In this document: positions 7,301 to 15,600 of the stretch, in pieces
How the letters are laid out: each line of letters begins with the position of its first letter
Numbering within the stretch: position 1 is the first letter of the stretch
Program-made: the position numbers and the translations under genes
From: Nitrospiria bacterium
GTDB lineage: Bacteria > Nitrospirota > Nitrospiria > Nitrospirales > UBA8639
Length of the DNA: 15,768 nt
Assembly: GCA_030430725.1 (NCBI GenBank)
Contig: JAUIKP010000024.1
Span: 1 to 15,768, forward strand
Reading direction: 5' to 3'
Notes under the pieces: generated by a model
Seen by the model: only the letters and a program-made list of their open reading frames with translations
What the model was told of the DNA's origin: nothing
Databases searched by the model: none

Positions 7301-8344
7301 ATTGATTCAGAAGTAATTCGTCGTGAGACATCGACGTATTTCCACTTCACCGGCTTTGCCTGGTTGTTTTACCTGCGGATGTATCGCATGAGCTTTCGTT
7401 TGAGATCCGATACCGACGTGAACAACCCCCCGGGCCATCACGTCTCGCTCAATCTTGGCGAACCCCGACTCGACCTGGTTGAGCCAGGACGAGTAGGTCG
7501 GAGTAAAGGGCAAATGAACCTGCGGGTGCTGGGCCAAGAACTCGTCGACCCATGTGGTCTTGTGCGCCGAGAGGTTGTCAGCGATGACATGGATCTCCTT
7601 GCCAGCAAGCTGGTTGGCCACAATGTCAGTCAGGAAGGCGACGAACTCAGACGAGGTGTGGCGCTCGGCCGTCTTGCCCAGCACTTGGCCCGTCTTCATA
7701 TTGAACGCCGCATACAGCGACAGCGTGCCGTGGCGGAAGGACTCGAAGCCGTGCCGCCCAGCGCGACCCGGCAACAGCGGCAGCACCGGATCCTTGCGAT
7801 CGAGCGCATGGATCGCCGGTTTCTCGTCTTCGCAACACACCGCCGCGTGTTGTGGAGGGTTCAGGGACAGACCAATGACATCGGTGGCCTTGGTCTCGAA
7901 ATCCGGGTCGTTCGAACCGATGTCCCCCTGCAAACGAGGTGGCTTGAGGCCATGCTTGGCCCAAATCCGGGCCATCGTCATGTGCGAGAGGGCGCCGCCC
8001 ATCTCGGCTGTCAACTTATGCGAGGATCAGTGCGTCGAGCCATCGGCTGGGTTGCGTTTAGTCGTCCAGACCAGCACCCGTGCTTCGAGACGCTCGGTAA
8101 CTTTATAACGCCGGCGCTCCGCATACCGGGCGAACAGTCCGGCCAACCGATCGGCCTTGAACCACCGGCTCCAGCGACTGAGGTAGCTGTCGCTGCAATC
8201 CAACTTCGTGCGAATCTCGGCCCAGGTGAAGCCCTCGGCTACCAACAGGATCAAGCGGGCGTGCCGGGCCCTATCGGCTCGAACGTTCCTCCCACTGCAT
8301 TGCCGTGGCAATTCCATGGGTTCGCTCTTGGTCCGTTTCACCAT
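7285..8344 (-). pseudogene. Broken IS630-family transposase
   Basis: Starting at 8344, the N-terminal part (105 residues, open to 8027) is the helix-turn-helix region ('FTWAEIRTKLDCSDSYLSRW'). A TGA at 8027-8029 stands where relatives have Trp ('ADGSTHW'). In the same frame the catalytic domain resumes from 8014: 'DFETKATDVIGLSLNPPQHA', first Asp in 'CCEDEKPAIHALD', second Asp in 'VIADNLSAHKT', and the Glu in 'SSWLNQVESGFAKIE'. An extra G in a run near 7426-7432 then shifts the frame after 'MARGV'. In the corrected frame the tail reads 'FTSVSDLKRKLMRYIRR', a TAA at 7369, then 'WKYVDVSRRITSESIVT' to a TAG in the inverted repeat. At least three lesions make it non-functional, although the DDE residues survive. 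Confidence 0.9.
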
Positions 8345-8396
8345 TGCACCTTCATAGGTGCCAGAATACTACCATTTCATGTGTTACAGTCCACTA
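7286..8396 (-). mobile_element. IS630-family insertion sequence, inactivated
   Basis: The element lies between two TA dinucleotides (7286-7287 and 8395-8396), the hallmark of IS630 insertion, with inverted ends GTGGAYTGTAACA. It is about 1.1 kb, the normal size for the family, and contains one transposase gene on the minus strand that fills nearly the whole unit. The reconstructed gene even ends inside the terminal repeat. Its base composition is visibly richer in G+C than the AT-rich flanks, which fits arrival from elsewhere. Confidence 0.88.
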
Positions 8397-8397
8397 G
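8382..8397 (-). repeat. Terminal inverted repeat of the IS630-type element (transposase 5' end)
   Basis: TGTTACAGTCCACTAG, the complement of 7285-7300 with a single mismatch, next to the TA at 8395-8396. Confidence 0.85.
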
Positions 8398-8486
8398 GTT
8401 TAGAAGGAGCGTTTGGGTTGGAAAAATTTCTCTTTCAGTTCAACTTTCAGCATGGATGAAAATGGTTGTGTGATTGGTTCTGTAAA

Positions 8487-9708
8487 TTACTTAATAGGCA
8501 ATCGAATGTGAAAGACCGTTCCCTGCCCTAATTCACTTTCAACCGTCATTCCTCCGTCATGGACGGTTACGGCATCTTTTACAATTTTCAAGCCTAAGCC
8601 GGTTACTCCGGGTTTATGACTGATTCCCGGTTGATGGAGTACAGTTCGGCAAAGTACGGGCGACATCCCAGGGCCCGCATCCCCGACAGTCAGCAAAATA
8701 TGGTGACCATCCGTATCTAATTTTCCTCAGACGGTAACCGTACCTTCGTGGTGAAATTCTTCCAACGCATTGGATGCGAGATTGTAAAAGGCCTTAAATA
8801 ATCGCCCCTCATCGGCGCGAATACGAGGAAGAGACTCTAAATCCTCGGTTTCCAGATCAACCTTTTTACGGGTGGCTAGGACACGAAGGTTGAGAAAGAC
8901 TGTGTCCACAAGTCTGGCGATATCACAAGATTGCTTCTGAAAAAGGTGTGCTGAGACCTTTCACAACCTCAGCATTATCCCGGACTTGGGCTTGAAGGCG
9001 CTGAGCACACTTTCTTACCGTCTCGACAAGATTTGTGCATCGCTGTTGGCTAGCGTGGCCTTATTGGGCATCTTGAGGGGGAACCTTGGCAAACAGATCC
9101 TCCAATTCCTCCTGCAATAATTCTCCCCCCGTTAAAATGGGCATAAGAATATTTTTAAGTTGTGGCCGATGTCCCCAACCATGCTGGCGACTTCAGCCAA
9201 TTTCGTCTCCTGTTCAAGTTTGACCCGGAGCTCACGATTGGACACCCAAGAGTGTGGCTTGAGCTTGAACGACCTCATGGTACTCCTTGATACGCAGGAG
9301 TGAGCTGCTCTGGCGAACAGTTTCGGACAATTGATAGGTTTGGTTGGCAAATCATCGGTGCGGGCTTCAATGCCTTTGACCCGTTCTTCAGGGGAGACGC
9401 CGGTCATTAAAATGACTGGGAGCAAGATGGTAACGGGATCGTGGCAAAATCGCCAGCAGACATCGTATCCCAATAGATCACGCATTTTAATATCGAGGAG
9501 GACGAGGTCGGGTTGCTGACCTTGAAAGGCGTCCAATGCCGCCTGCCCCGAATCGGCTTCTAAGGTGTGGTAATTCTTTCCCTCAAGCCCGTCTGCCAAA
9601 TACGCACGGGTTATCACCGTCATCATCAACTATAAGAATATTGGGCGGAAAATGCGTGGCTTTTACGACCAAGCCTTGGAAAAGGAAGCTGGGCCACCAT
9701 AAATCCAT
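8487..9708 (-). pseudogene. Decayed receiver-histidine kinase gene (REC-HK fusion)
   Basis: Reading the minus strand from ATG 9708, the frame gives 'FPPNILIVDDDGDN', shifts near 9608-9611, and continues 'RAYLADGLEGKNYHTLEADS' with phospho-Asp in 'DLVLLDIKM' and 'LPTKPIN' near the receiver end. A coiled linker ('NRELRVKLEQETKLAEVAS') leads to a phosphoacceptor helix 'MVGDIGHNLKN'. A base is missing near 9150-9157; the corrected frame gives 'ILMPILTGGELLQEELEDLF', hits TAA at 9061, then 'RCTNLVETVRKCAQRLQ'. Another shift near 8941-8950 restores 'CDIARLVDTVFLNLRVL', and the N box is 'FKAFYNLASNALEEF'. TGA at 8727 precedes 'GDAGPGM' and 'GVTGLGLKIVKDAV'. Five lesions mean that the protein is lost, while both domains remain readable. 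Receiver-first kinases like this are usually soluble signalling proteins. Confidence 0.85.
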
Positions 9709-10030
9709 TTACCTAATTATTCAAGTGAGGGTCCCAATGCTGGGTGTGCCCCTCTTTTCTGTCATTCATGCAAATATGTAGCAGGAATCCATGCAAAATA
9801 ATTTCCGATGGATGCACCATTCAAAAAAGTCGGGTAAGTCCACAATTCCGGTCATCTCTGCCACTCATCAGGAGGCATTAATCTTATCTTTTCTCCGGAT
9901 CATAGGTGGGAAGTCATGCGTCTTGTCCCTCATACTTCTTTGCTGAAGTAAGATGAGGAGGACTTGCAGTTATTTTGCCGTTCTGGCCAAATAGACTCTG
10001 GAAACAGATTATTTGGGTATGCCCTGAGCC
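9709..10030. other. Intergenic stretch between two pseudogenes
   Basis: Nothing recognisable on either strand: no intact frame, no strong hairpin and no RNA gene. It may contain the old promoters of the two divergent pseudogenes or further eroded coding sequence. Confidence 0.4.
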
Positions 10031-10429
10031 ATGTCATGCAAGAATTCTTATAAAGCATTTGTCTCCTCCACGTTTGCTGATCTGAAAGACCATCGTGCCC
10101 ATGTCATTAGGCAGTTGTGGAATGCTGGATTATTTGTCGATCCCATGGAGAATTGGACAGCAAATACGGTTGCTGGTGGCTTGTCGTCGCGGATGCGTTT
10201 TCGAAGGGGAAACTCGAAGCATCACCCAATTGGAATATGAGGCGGTGGTGATACGGGGCCTTGGAATTTTGCCGTTTTTGCTCCATGAGGACGCCTTCTG
10301 GCGGGCAAAAACGATGAGCGGGAGAAAGACCTCGAACTAGGCACATGGCGCTCATATCTTCCGTATAGCCATGGGGTTTGGCCAAAATCGGCGGCGCTCG
10401 GATGGCCCTCCAAAACGGTTTCTGTATAG
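10031..10429 (+). pseudogene. Remnant of a DUF4062-domain gene
   Basis: The first frame starts at 10031 and reads 'YKAFVSSTFADLKDHRAHVI' and 'AGLFVDPMENWTANT', the characteristic N-terminus of DUF4062 proteins. At about 10166 the homology jumps to the next frame, 'RLLVACRRGCVFEGET' then 'SITQLEYEA' and 'LGILPFLLHEDAFW'. The segment that normally links these blocks (about 15-20 residues) is missing, so this junction is a small deletion plus frameshift. Near 10306-10311 the homology moves to the third frame, 'NDEREKDLELGTWRSYL', and ends at TAG 10427. Intact family members are longer and often carry further domains; nothing after this point is recognisable. DUF4062 is an uncharacterised domain often found at the N-terminus of signalling or NTPase-type proteins. 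Role unknown. Confidence 0.8.
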
Positions 10430-10774
10430 CACACTACTAAACCGTCTGATGAGTCGGGCGGCTTTCTGGTAAAAAGTCTGACTTTCCTCCTAAGTATTTT
10501 TCATGTCACTATGATCATCTGCTTCATAATGCGCTTTTCAGGCGCGTTTGAAAAATCAGGGGCAAATCACTTTTGGGTTCAATTGCGAACCCAACGGCCT
10601 TACTCGTTCCTTGATGAAACTAAACCGGATACAGCCTATTTTACCGACCCACCCACGAAGAAAGGGAGTGCGATGGGAGACGGAAGATATTTCCCGCCGA
10701 CTTTCCCCCTTATTACCCCCGAAGAGCCTTTCTTAACTTTCGGAATTAATTCTAACACCTGTATTTCCGATAGA
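10430..10774 (+). other. Intergenic region before the TetR operator
   Basis: Short overlapping frames exist (for example 10511-10777 on the plus strand) but none has a ribosome-binding site or recognisable sequence. It may include the eroded 3' part of the DUF4062 gene. No hairpin terminator or repeat stands out. Confidence 0.4.
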
Positions 10775-10809
10775 TGAATACGTATTCCATATTGTAGAAT
10801 GAGTATTCA
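10775..10809 (+). promoter_or_regulatory. Tandem palindromic operator upstream of the TetR gene
   Basis: Two related palindromes sit side by side: GAATACGTATTC (perfect, 10776-10787) and GAATGAGTATTCA (imperfect, 10797-10809). Their centres are 21 bp apart, two helical turns, so two dimers could bind the same DNA face. The whole is also framed by TGAATAC and GTATTCA as outer inverted arms. The site ends 47 bp before the TetR start codon. TGAAT...ATTCA palindromes are common operators of TetR-family repressors, so autoregulation of the efflux operon is likely. The segment TAGAAT (10795-10800) within the site could serve as a -10 element, but no good -35 was seen. Confidence 0.65.
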
Positions 10810-10856
10810 CCTTTTTGGATAATTTATTCGGGACCCGAAAGGATTGAATCGTTGAT

Positions 10857-11507
10857 ATGAAAGTTGCAGCAGATCAGCGATCCCAACGCAAACAGCGGGA
10901 ATATGAAGCCCGGCGTGAAGAGATTTTGCTCGCTGCGGAGCGAAAGTTCTCTCAGAACGGATTTTTTAAAACCAGCATGGCCGAAATCGCCGAGGCCGCT
11001 CAATTTGCCATGGGGACGGTCTACCGGTTTTTTAAAAGCAAAGAAGACATCTATATCTCTCTTGTAGAAGTCAAGGTTGAGGAATTACTCCGTCTTTTGG
11101 AAGAAGCGACGCAAAGCCGCCTCCCGGCCCGGGAAAAGTTGCGTGCGGTGATTCAGGTAAAATTAGCCTTCGCTGATCAAAACCGTGCGTTCTTCCGTAT
11201 TTATGTCTCGGAGTGGAGCGGGTTTGAATGGACGGTGAAAAGCGCGTTTGGCGAGCGGGTGTGGAAACGGTACTTGGCACAAATTGATCTTGTTGCGAAT
11301 CTCATCAAGGAAGGTATCAAGACCGGAGAATTCCGCAAAGTGAATCCCAAAGATACCTCCTTGGCGTTTCATGGCATGTTAAACTCCACCATCTATCTTT
11401 GGATTCTCCAGTCAGGGCCCAAAGAATCACTTGTGGACAAAGGCAAGTGGTTAGGGTCGTTGTTGCTTGACGGTCTTGGAGCTTCAACTCTGAATAGGTC
11501 AACGTAA
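10857..11507 (+). CDS. TetR/AcrR-family transcriptional regulator of the efflux operon
   Basis: The 216-residue protein has the TetR N-terminal DNA-binding domain: 'RREEILLAAERKFSQNGF' (helix 1), 'TSMAEIAEAAQFAMGTVYRF' (helix-turn-helix, residues about 39-58) and 'FKSKEDIYISLV'. The C-terminal part is all-helical and divergent, as expected for the ligand pocket and dimer face. The ATG at 10857 is preceded by AAAGGA at a rather long distance, so translation may be modest. It ends four nt before the adaptor gene, and a two-palindrome operator lies just upstream. The natural inference is a repressor of its own operon that is released by a pump substrate. The ligand cannot be read from the sequence. 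Confidence 0.93.
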   Translation: MKVAADQRSQRKQREYEARREEILLAAERKFSQNGFFKTSMAEIAEAAQFAMGTVYRFFKSKEDIYISLVEVKVEELLRLLEEATQSRLPAREKLRAVIQVKLAFADQNRAFFRIYVSEWSGFEWTVKSAFGERVWKRYLAQIDLVANLIKEGIKTGEFRKVNPKDTSLAFHGMLNSTIYLWILQSGPKESLVDKGKWLGSLLLDGLGASTLNRST

Positions 11508-11511
11508 GCAT

Positions 11512-12609
11512 ATGACATATCTGCTTAAAAGCCCAATTTGGTTGGTGTTTGCGCTAATCCTAGCTGTGCAGGGGTGCAGCGAACAGGAAGCGGCCCAGCC
11601 GCCAACAGGACGTCCGCCCTCGCCGGTCAAGGTTGTGACCGTTTTAAGCAAGCAGGTTCAGCGATCGGTTTCCTTGGTGGGAACGGCGGAACCACGAAAG
11701 CGAAGTCTTGTGGCCAGTGAAGTGGCAGGCCTGGTCAAAGCCTTTCCCGGTAAAGAAGGCCAGTATGTGAAGAAAGGGCAACTGCTCGCCAGTCTTCGAA
11801 CAGACACGCTGGACATTCGTCTTGATTCGGCAGTGGCATCACATCGTGAAGCCAAAGCCCGCTATGACCAGGCGCAGAAGGATTTGGAGCGAATCAAGAT
11901 GTTGTTTGCCAAGGAACTGGTGACTCAAAAAGAAATGGATGATGCAATTGTTGAAGAAAGCGCTCTGGAAAAGCGGCTGATTCAATTAGAAGCGGAGATT
12001 CGACTGGTACGTGATCAAGTGACCAAATCAAGAATCCTGGCCCCTTTCCCGGGTTGGATTACGAAGGAATATACGGAAATCGGCCAATGGGTGGAGGAGG
12101 GTGGACCAGTTGTGGAATTGGTGGACCTCTCTCAGGTCGAAGTGCAAGTGCCGCTCCCGGAAGAATATGTGCGGGATGTCAGGGTGGGGGATCCAGTGAT
12201 GGCTGTGTTCGATGCGTTGCCTGGAAGAGAGGTTGAAGGAACAGTCTTTTCTGTTGTCGCGCAAGCCGATCGGTCGGCACGGACGTTTCCGGTCAAAGTC
12301 GTTTTGTCCAATCCGGATTTACGCATTAAAAGCGGGATGGTGGCACGGGTGAAGTTAGCCGTAGGCGCTCCTTACCAGGCGGTCGTAATCCCCAAGGATG
12401 CCTTGGTGCTGAAAGGGGGCAAGGAATTTGTCTTTATTGTTGCAAATAATACCGTCACACAGGTCATGGTGACTCCCGTCGCCCATTTTGAGGATGTGGT
12501 TGAAGTCCAGGGAGATATTGAACAAGGCATGCAGATAGTCGTGGAAGGGAATGAGCGCCTCCTGCCCGGGCAGTCGGTCAGAATTTTAGGGGAACCGGTA
12601 AAAACATGA
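11512..12609 (+). CDS. RND efflux periplasmic adaptor (membrane fusion protein), lipoprotein
   Basis: The 365-residue product starts with a lipoprotein signal peptide ending in the lipobox 'LAVQGC' (Cys22), so it should be lipid-anchored at the inner membrane, facing the periplasm. Typical adaptor parts follow: a split lipoyl domain ('GLVKAFPGKEGQYVKKGQLL' and 'RILAPFPGWITKEYTEIGQW'), an alpha-helical hairpin between them (about residues 112-172, 'AKARYDQAQKDLERIKMLF'), then beta-barrel and membrane-proximal domains ('VKVVLSNPDLRIKSGMVARV', 'VIPKDALVLKGG'). It links the inner-membrane pump to an outer-membrane channel. The stop overlaps the RND start in ATGA, so the two are translationally coupled. 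The short hairpin is ordinary for AcrA-like adaptors. Substrate unknown. Confidence 0.95.
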   Translation: MTYLLKSPIWLVFALILAVQGCSEQEAAQPPTGRPPSPVKVVTVLSKQVQRSVSLVGTAEPRKRSLVASEVAGLVKAFPGKEGQYVKKGQLLASLRTDTLDIRLDSAVASHREAKARYDQAQKDLERIKMLFAKELVTQKEMDDAIVEESALEKRLIQLEAEIRLVRDQVTKSRILAPFPGWITKEYTEIGQWVEEGGPVVELVDLSQVEVQVPLPEEYVRDVRVGDPVMAVFDALPGREVEGTVFSVVAQADRSARTFPVKVVLSNPDLRIKSGMVARVKLAVGAPYQAVVIPKDALVLKGGKEFVFIVANNTVTQVMVTPVAHFEDVVEVQGDIEQGMQIVVEGNERLLPGQSVRILGEPVKT

Positions 12610-15600
12610 ATCTGGTTCATTCAGCTATCCGTTATCCGGTTAGCACGGCAGTGGGTGTGCTTTTAGTGGTGTTGTTTGGCATTGTTGCGTTGGTGAAGCT
12701 CCCGGTTCAATTGGCACCGGATGTGGAAAAGCATGAAGTCACCGTGGATACCGTTTGGCCCGGAGGAAGTCCGCATGAAGTCGAGCGTGAAATCATCGAT
12801 GAGCAGGAAGAGCAACTTAAAGGCGTCGAAGGACTGGAAAAAATGTTCAGCGAAAGTTCCTATGGTCAGGGGAAAATCATTCTTCGATTTCCCACAGGAA
12901 CGAATACTGATACCGCCTTACTCCAAGTTTCCAACCGGTTGAATCAGGTCAAGGAATATCCGCTTGAGGCGGATGAACCTGTCATTAGCAGTGCGGATAC
13001 CCGTGGGGCCGCTATGGCCTGGTTTATTTTAGACACTTTAGAAGGAAATCCCGTCAATATTGAAACCATGCGGGATTTTGCAGAGGATATCATCAAGGCC
13101 CGTTTCGAACGGGTGCAGGGTGTGGCGGCTTCGAATGTCTACGGTGGACGGGAGCGGGAGCTTCGGGTGACGGTCGATCCGGCTAAATTAGCGTCCAGAG
13201 CGTTAACCATTATGGACTTGGCTCGCGCGTTGGATCAGGAGAATCGGGATTACAGTGCCGGAGATTTCGATGAGGGGAAGCGGTCGTATGTCGTACGGAC
13301 GGTCGGGGAATATCTCGATCCCCAGGATGTGGAAAATGTCATCATCGCCAGGCGTGATGGGGCGTCGGTATATGTGCGGGATGTGGCGACCGCCCACATT
13401 GATTACAAGGATCCGACCGTTGTGGTGCGACAAAAAGGCCATCCCGCCATTGCCATCAACGCCATACGGCAGACCGGGGCCAATGTCTTGGACGCCATGG
13501 ATGGTCTGCGCGAAGCAGCCATTGACCTCAATGAAGAAATTTTGAATGCACGGGGGTTTCAGTTATTTCAGGTCTATGATGAAACCACGTACATTAACCG
13601 TTCACTATCTCTTGTCCAGCAAAATTTGATCGTCGGGAGTTTGTTGGCGATCTCTATTTTGTATTTATTCCTCCGCACGGGCAGTAGCACTCTGGTAGTC
13701 GGTTTGGCCATTCCGATCAGCATGATGGGAACGTTTATCATGTTGTGGGCGTTGGGTCGGAATTTCAATGTCATCAGTTTGGCGGGAATGACGTTTGCTG
13801 CCGGGATGCTGGTCGATAACTCGGTTGTGGTGCTGGAAAATATTTATCGTCACCGTGAGTTGGGGAAGTCGTTATTTCAATCTGCCTATGATGGCACTGT
13901 CGAGGTATGGGGGGCGGTGCTGGCCAGTACCCTCACCACGATCGCGGTATTTGTGCCGATTGTGTTTATGGAAGAACAATCCGGACAGTTGTTTCGAGAT
14001 ATTGCTATTGCGATTAGTGCTGGTGTGGGATTAAGCCTGGTGGTCTCGATGACCGTGATTCCTTCATTGTCTGCACGAGTATTAACTACGGTGAAAAAGA
14101 TTAAAGGGGAGCAAGCACCCACTGTATGGAATACGGAGGGATTCGACGACAGTGGTTTAACGGCTGGACGGCATTCCTGGTTGGAACAGATCAAAGAGGC
14201 TTTGGGTTCTTTGGTGTATGGTTTGAGTGGCAGTGTCTTTTGGCGAAGTGTGACCATTTTGGGGTTTACCTTGATTGCCTTGTTGGGAAGTTGGGCGTTG
14301 TTGCCCAAGGCGGAATATCTTCCCCAGGGAAACAGGAATCTGGTCATTGGCATTCTGTTGCCTCCGCCGGGTTATAACGCCAACGAATTTGTCAAAATGG
14401 GGCAGCCGATTGAATCGACCTTAAGCCCGTATTGGGACGCGAAGCCTGGTTCACCGGAGGAAGCGGCTTTGGACGGACCCAGTATTGCCAATTTTTTCTA
14501 TGTGGCCCGGGGGCGATCCGTCTTTATGGGCGGTCGAGTGAATGATCCGAGCCGCGTGAAGGAATTGATCCCCCTGTTTCGTCGAGCCACGGCTGACCTT
14601 CCTGGCGTGATTGGGATCATCACACAACGCGGCCTGTTCGAGCGTGGGCTTGGTGAAGGGCGAAATATCGATATTGAGATCACCGGGCCGGAATTGGACA
14701 TGCTTGTTCAATTAGGTGTTCAGGTGTTTGGTCAGGTGAAAGGGGTGCTGCCCGAGGCCCAGGTCAGGCCAATTCCTAGTTTGGATTTGGGAAGCCCGGA
14801 AGTCCGCGTCACCGTCAAACGGGATCGTGCCGCGGATGTGCAAATGACGAATCAAGAGCTCGGCTTTACCATTGATGCCCTGGTCGATGGGGCAAAGGCC
14901 AGTGATTATCAATTTGAGGGGGATGAGGTTGATCTCACGATTCGTGGTATCGATAAATATGCCAATCAGACGCAGTCGCTCAATTCCATTCCGATTTATA
15001 CCAAAGGCGGGCAACTGACGACGGTCGGCAATATTGCCGATGTCACATTAGTCGCGGGGCCTGAACAAATCAATCATATTGAACGGGAACGATCCATTGT
15101 GATTCAGGTGATCCCACCGGTTGAGATGGCGCTGGAGGAGGCGATGGATGTGATTCGAACGCAAATCCTCAGGCCATTGAAAGATAGTGGGACGTTAGGA
15201 CGTTTGTATAATGTGCGGCTGTCGGGGACGGCCGATGATCTTACCGAAACCTATGATGCGTTAAAATGGAATTTTTTATTGGCCTTTATGATTACCTATT
15301 TATTGATGGCCGCCTTGTTTGAAAGTTTTCTCTATCCTCTGGTCATTATTTTTACGGTGCCGTTTGCTGCAGCCGGTGGATTCCTGGGGCTTTCTTTGGT
15401 TAATAATTTTATCGCGTATCAACCATTAGATGTGCTGACCATGTTAGGCTTCGTCATTCTTATCGGGGTGGTGGTTAATAATGCCATTCTGGTGGTGCAT
15501 CAGGCCTTGAATTTCATGAAGGGGCCGGACCAGTCGGATTCGTTTGAAGGAGAATCGGGACAAGGATTACCGCTTCGGGAGGCGATTCGTGAATCCGTCA

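Noticed and set aside
7364..8473. A 369-codon open frame on the plus strand across the IS630 element
   Set aside because: It is the antisense shadow of the G+C-rich transposase; its composition (Arg/Pro/Gly-rich) and lack of known motifs are typical of such shadows.
13886..14353. A 155-codon minus-strand frame within the RND gene
   Set aside because: Antisense to a clearly coding membrane protein; no family features.
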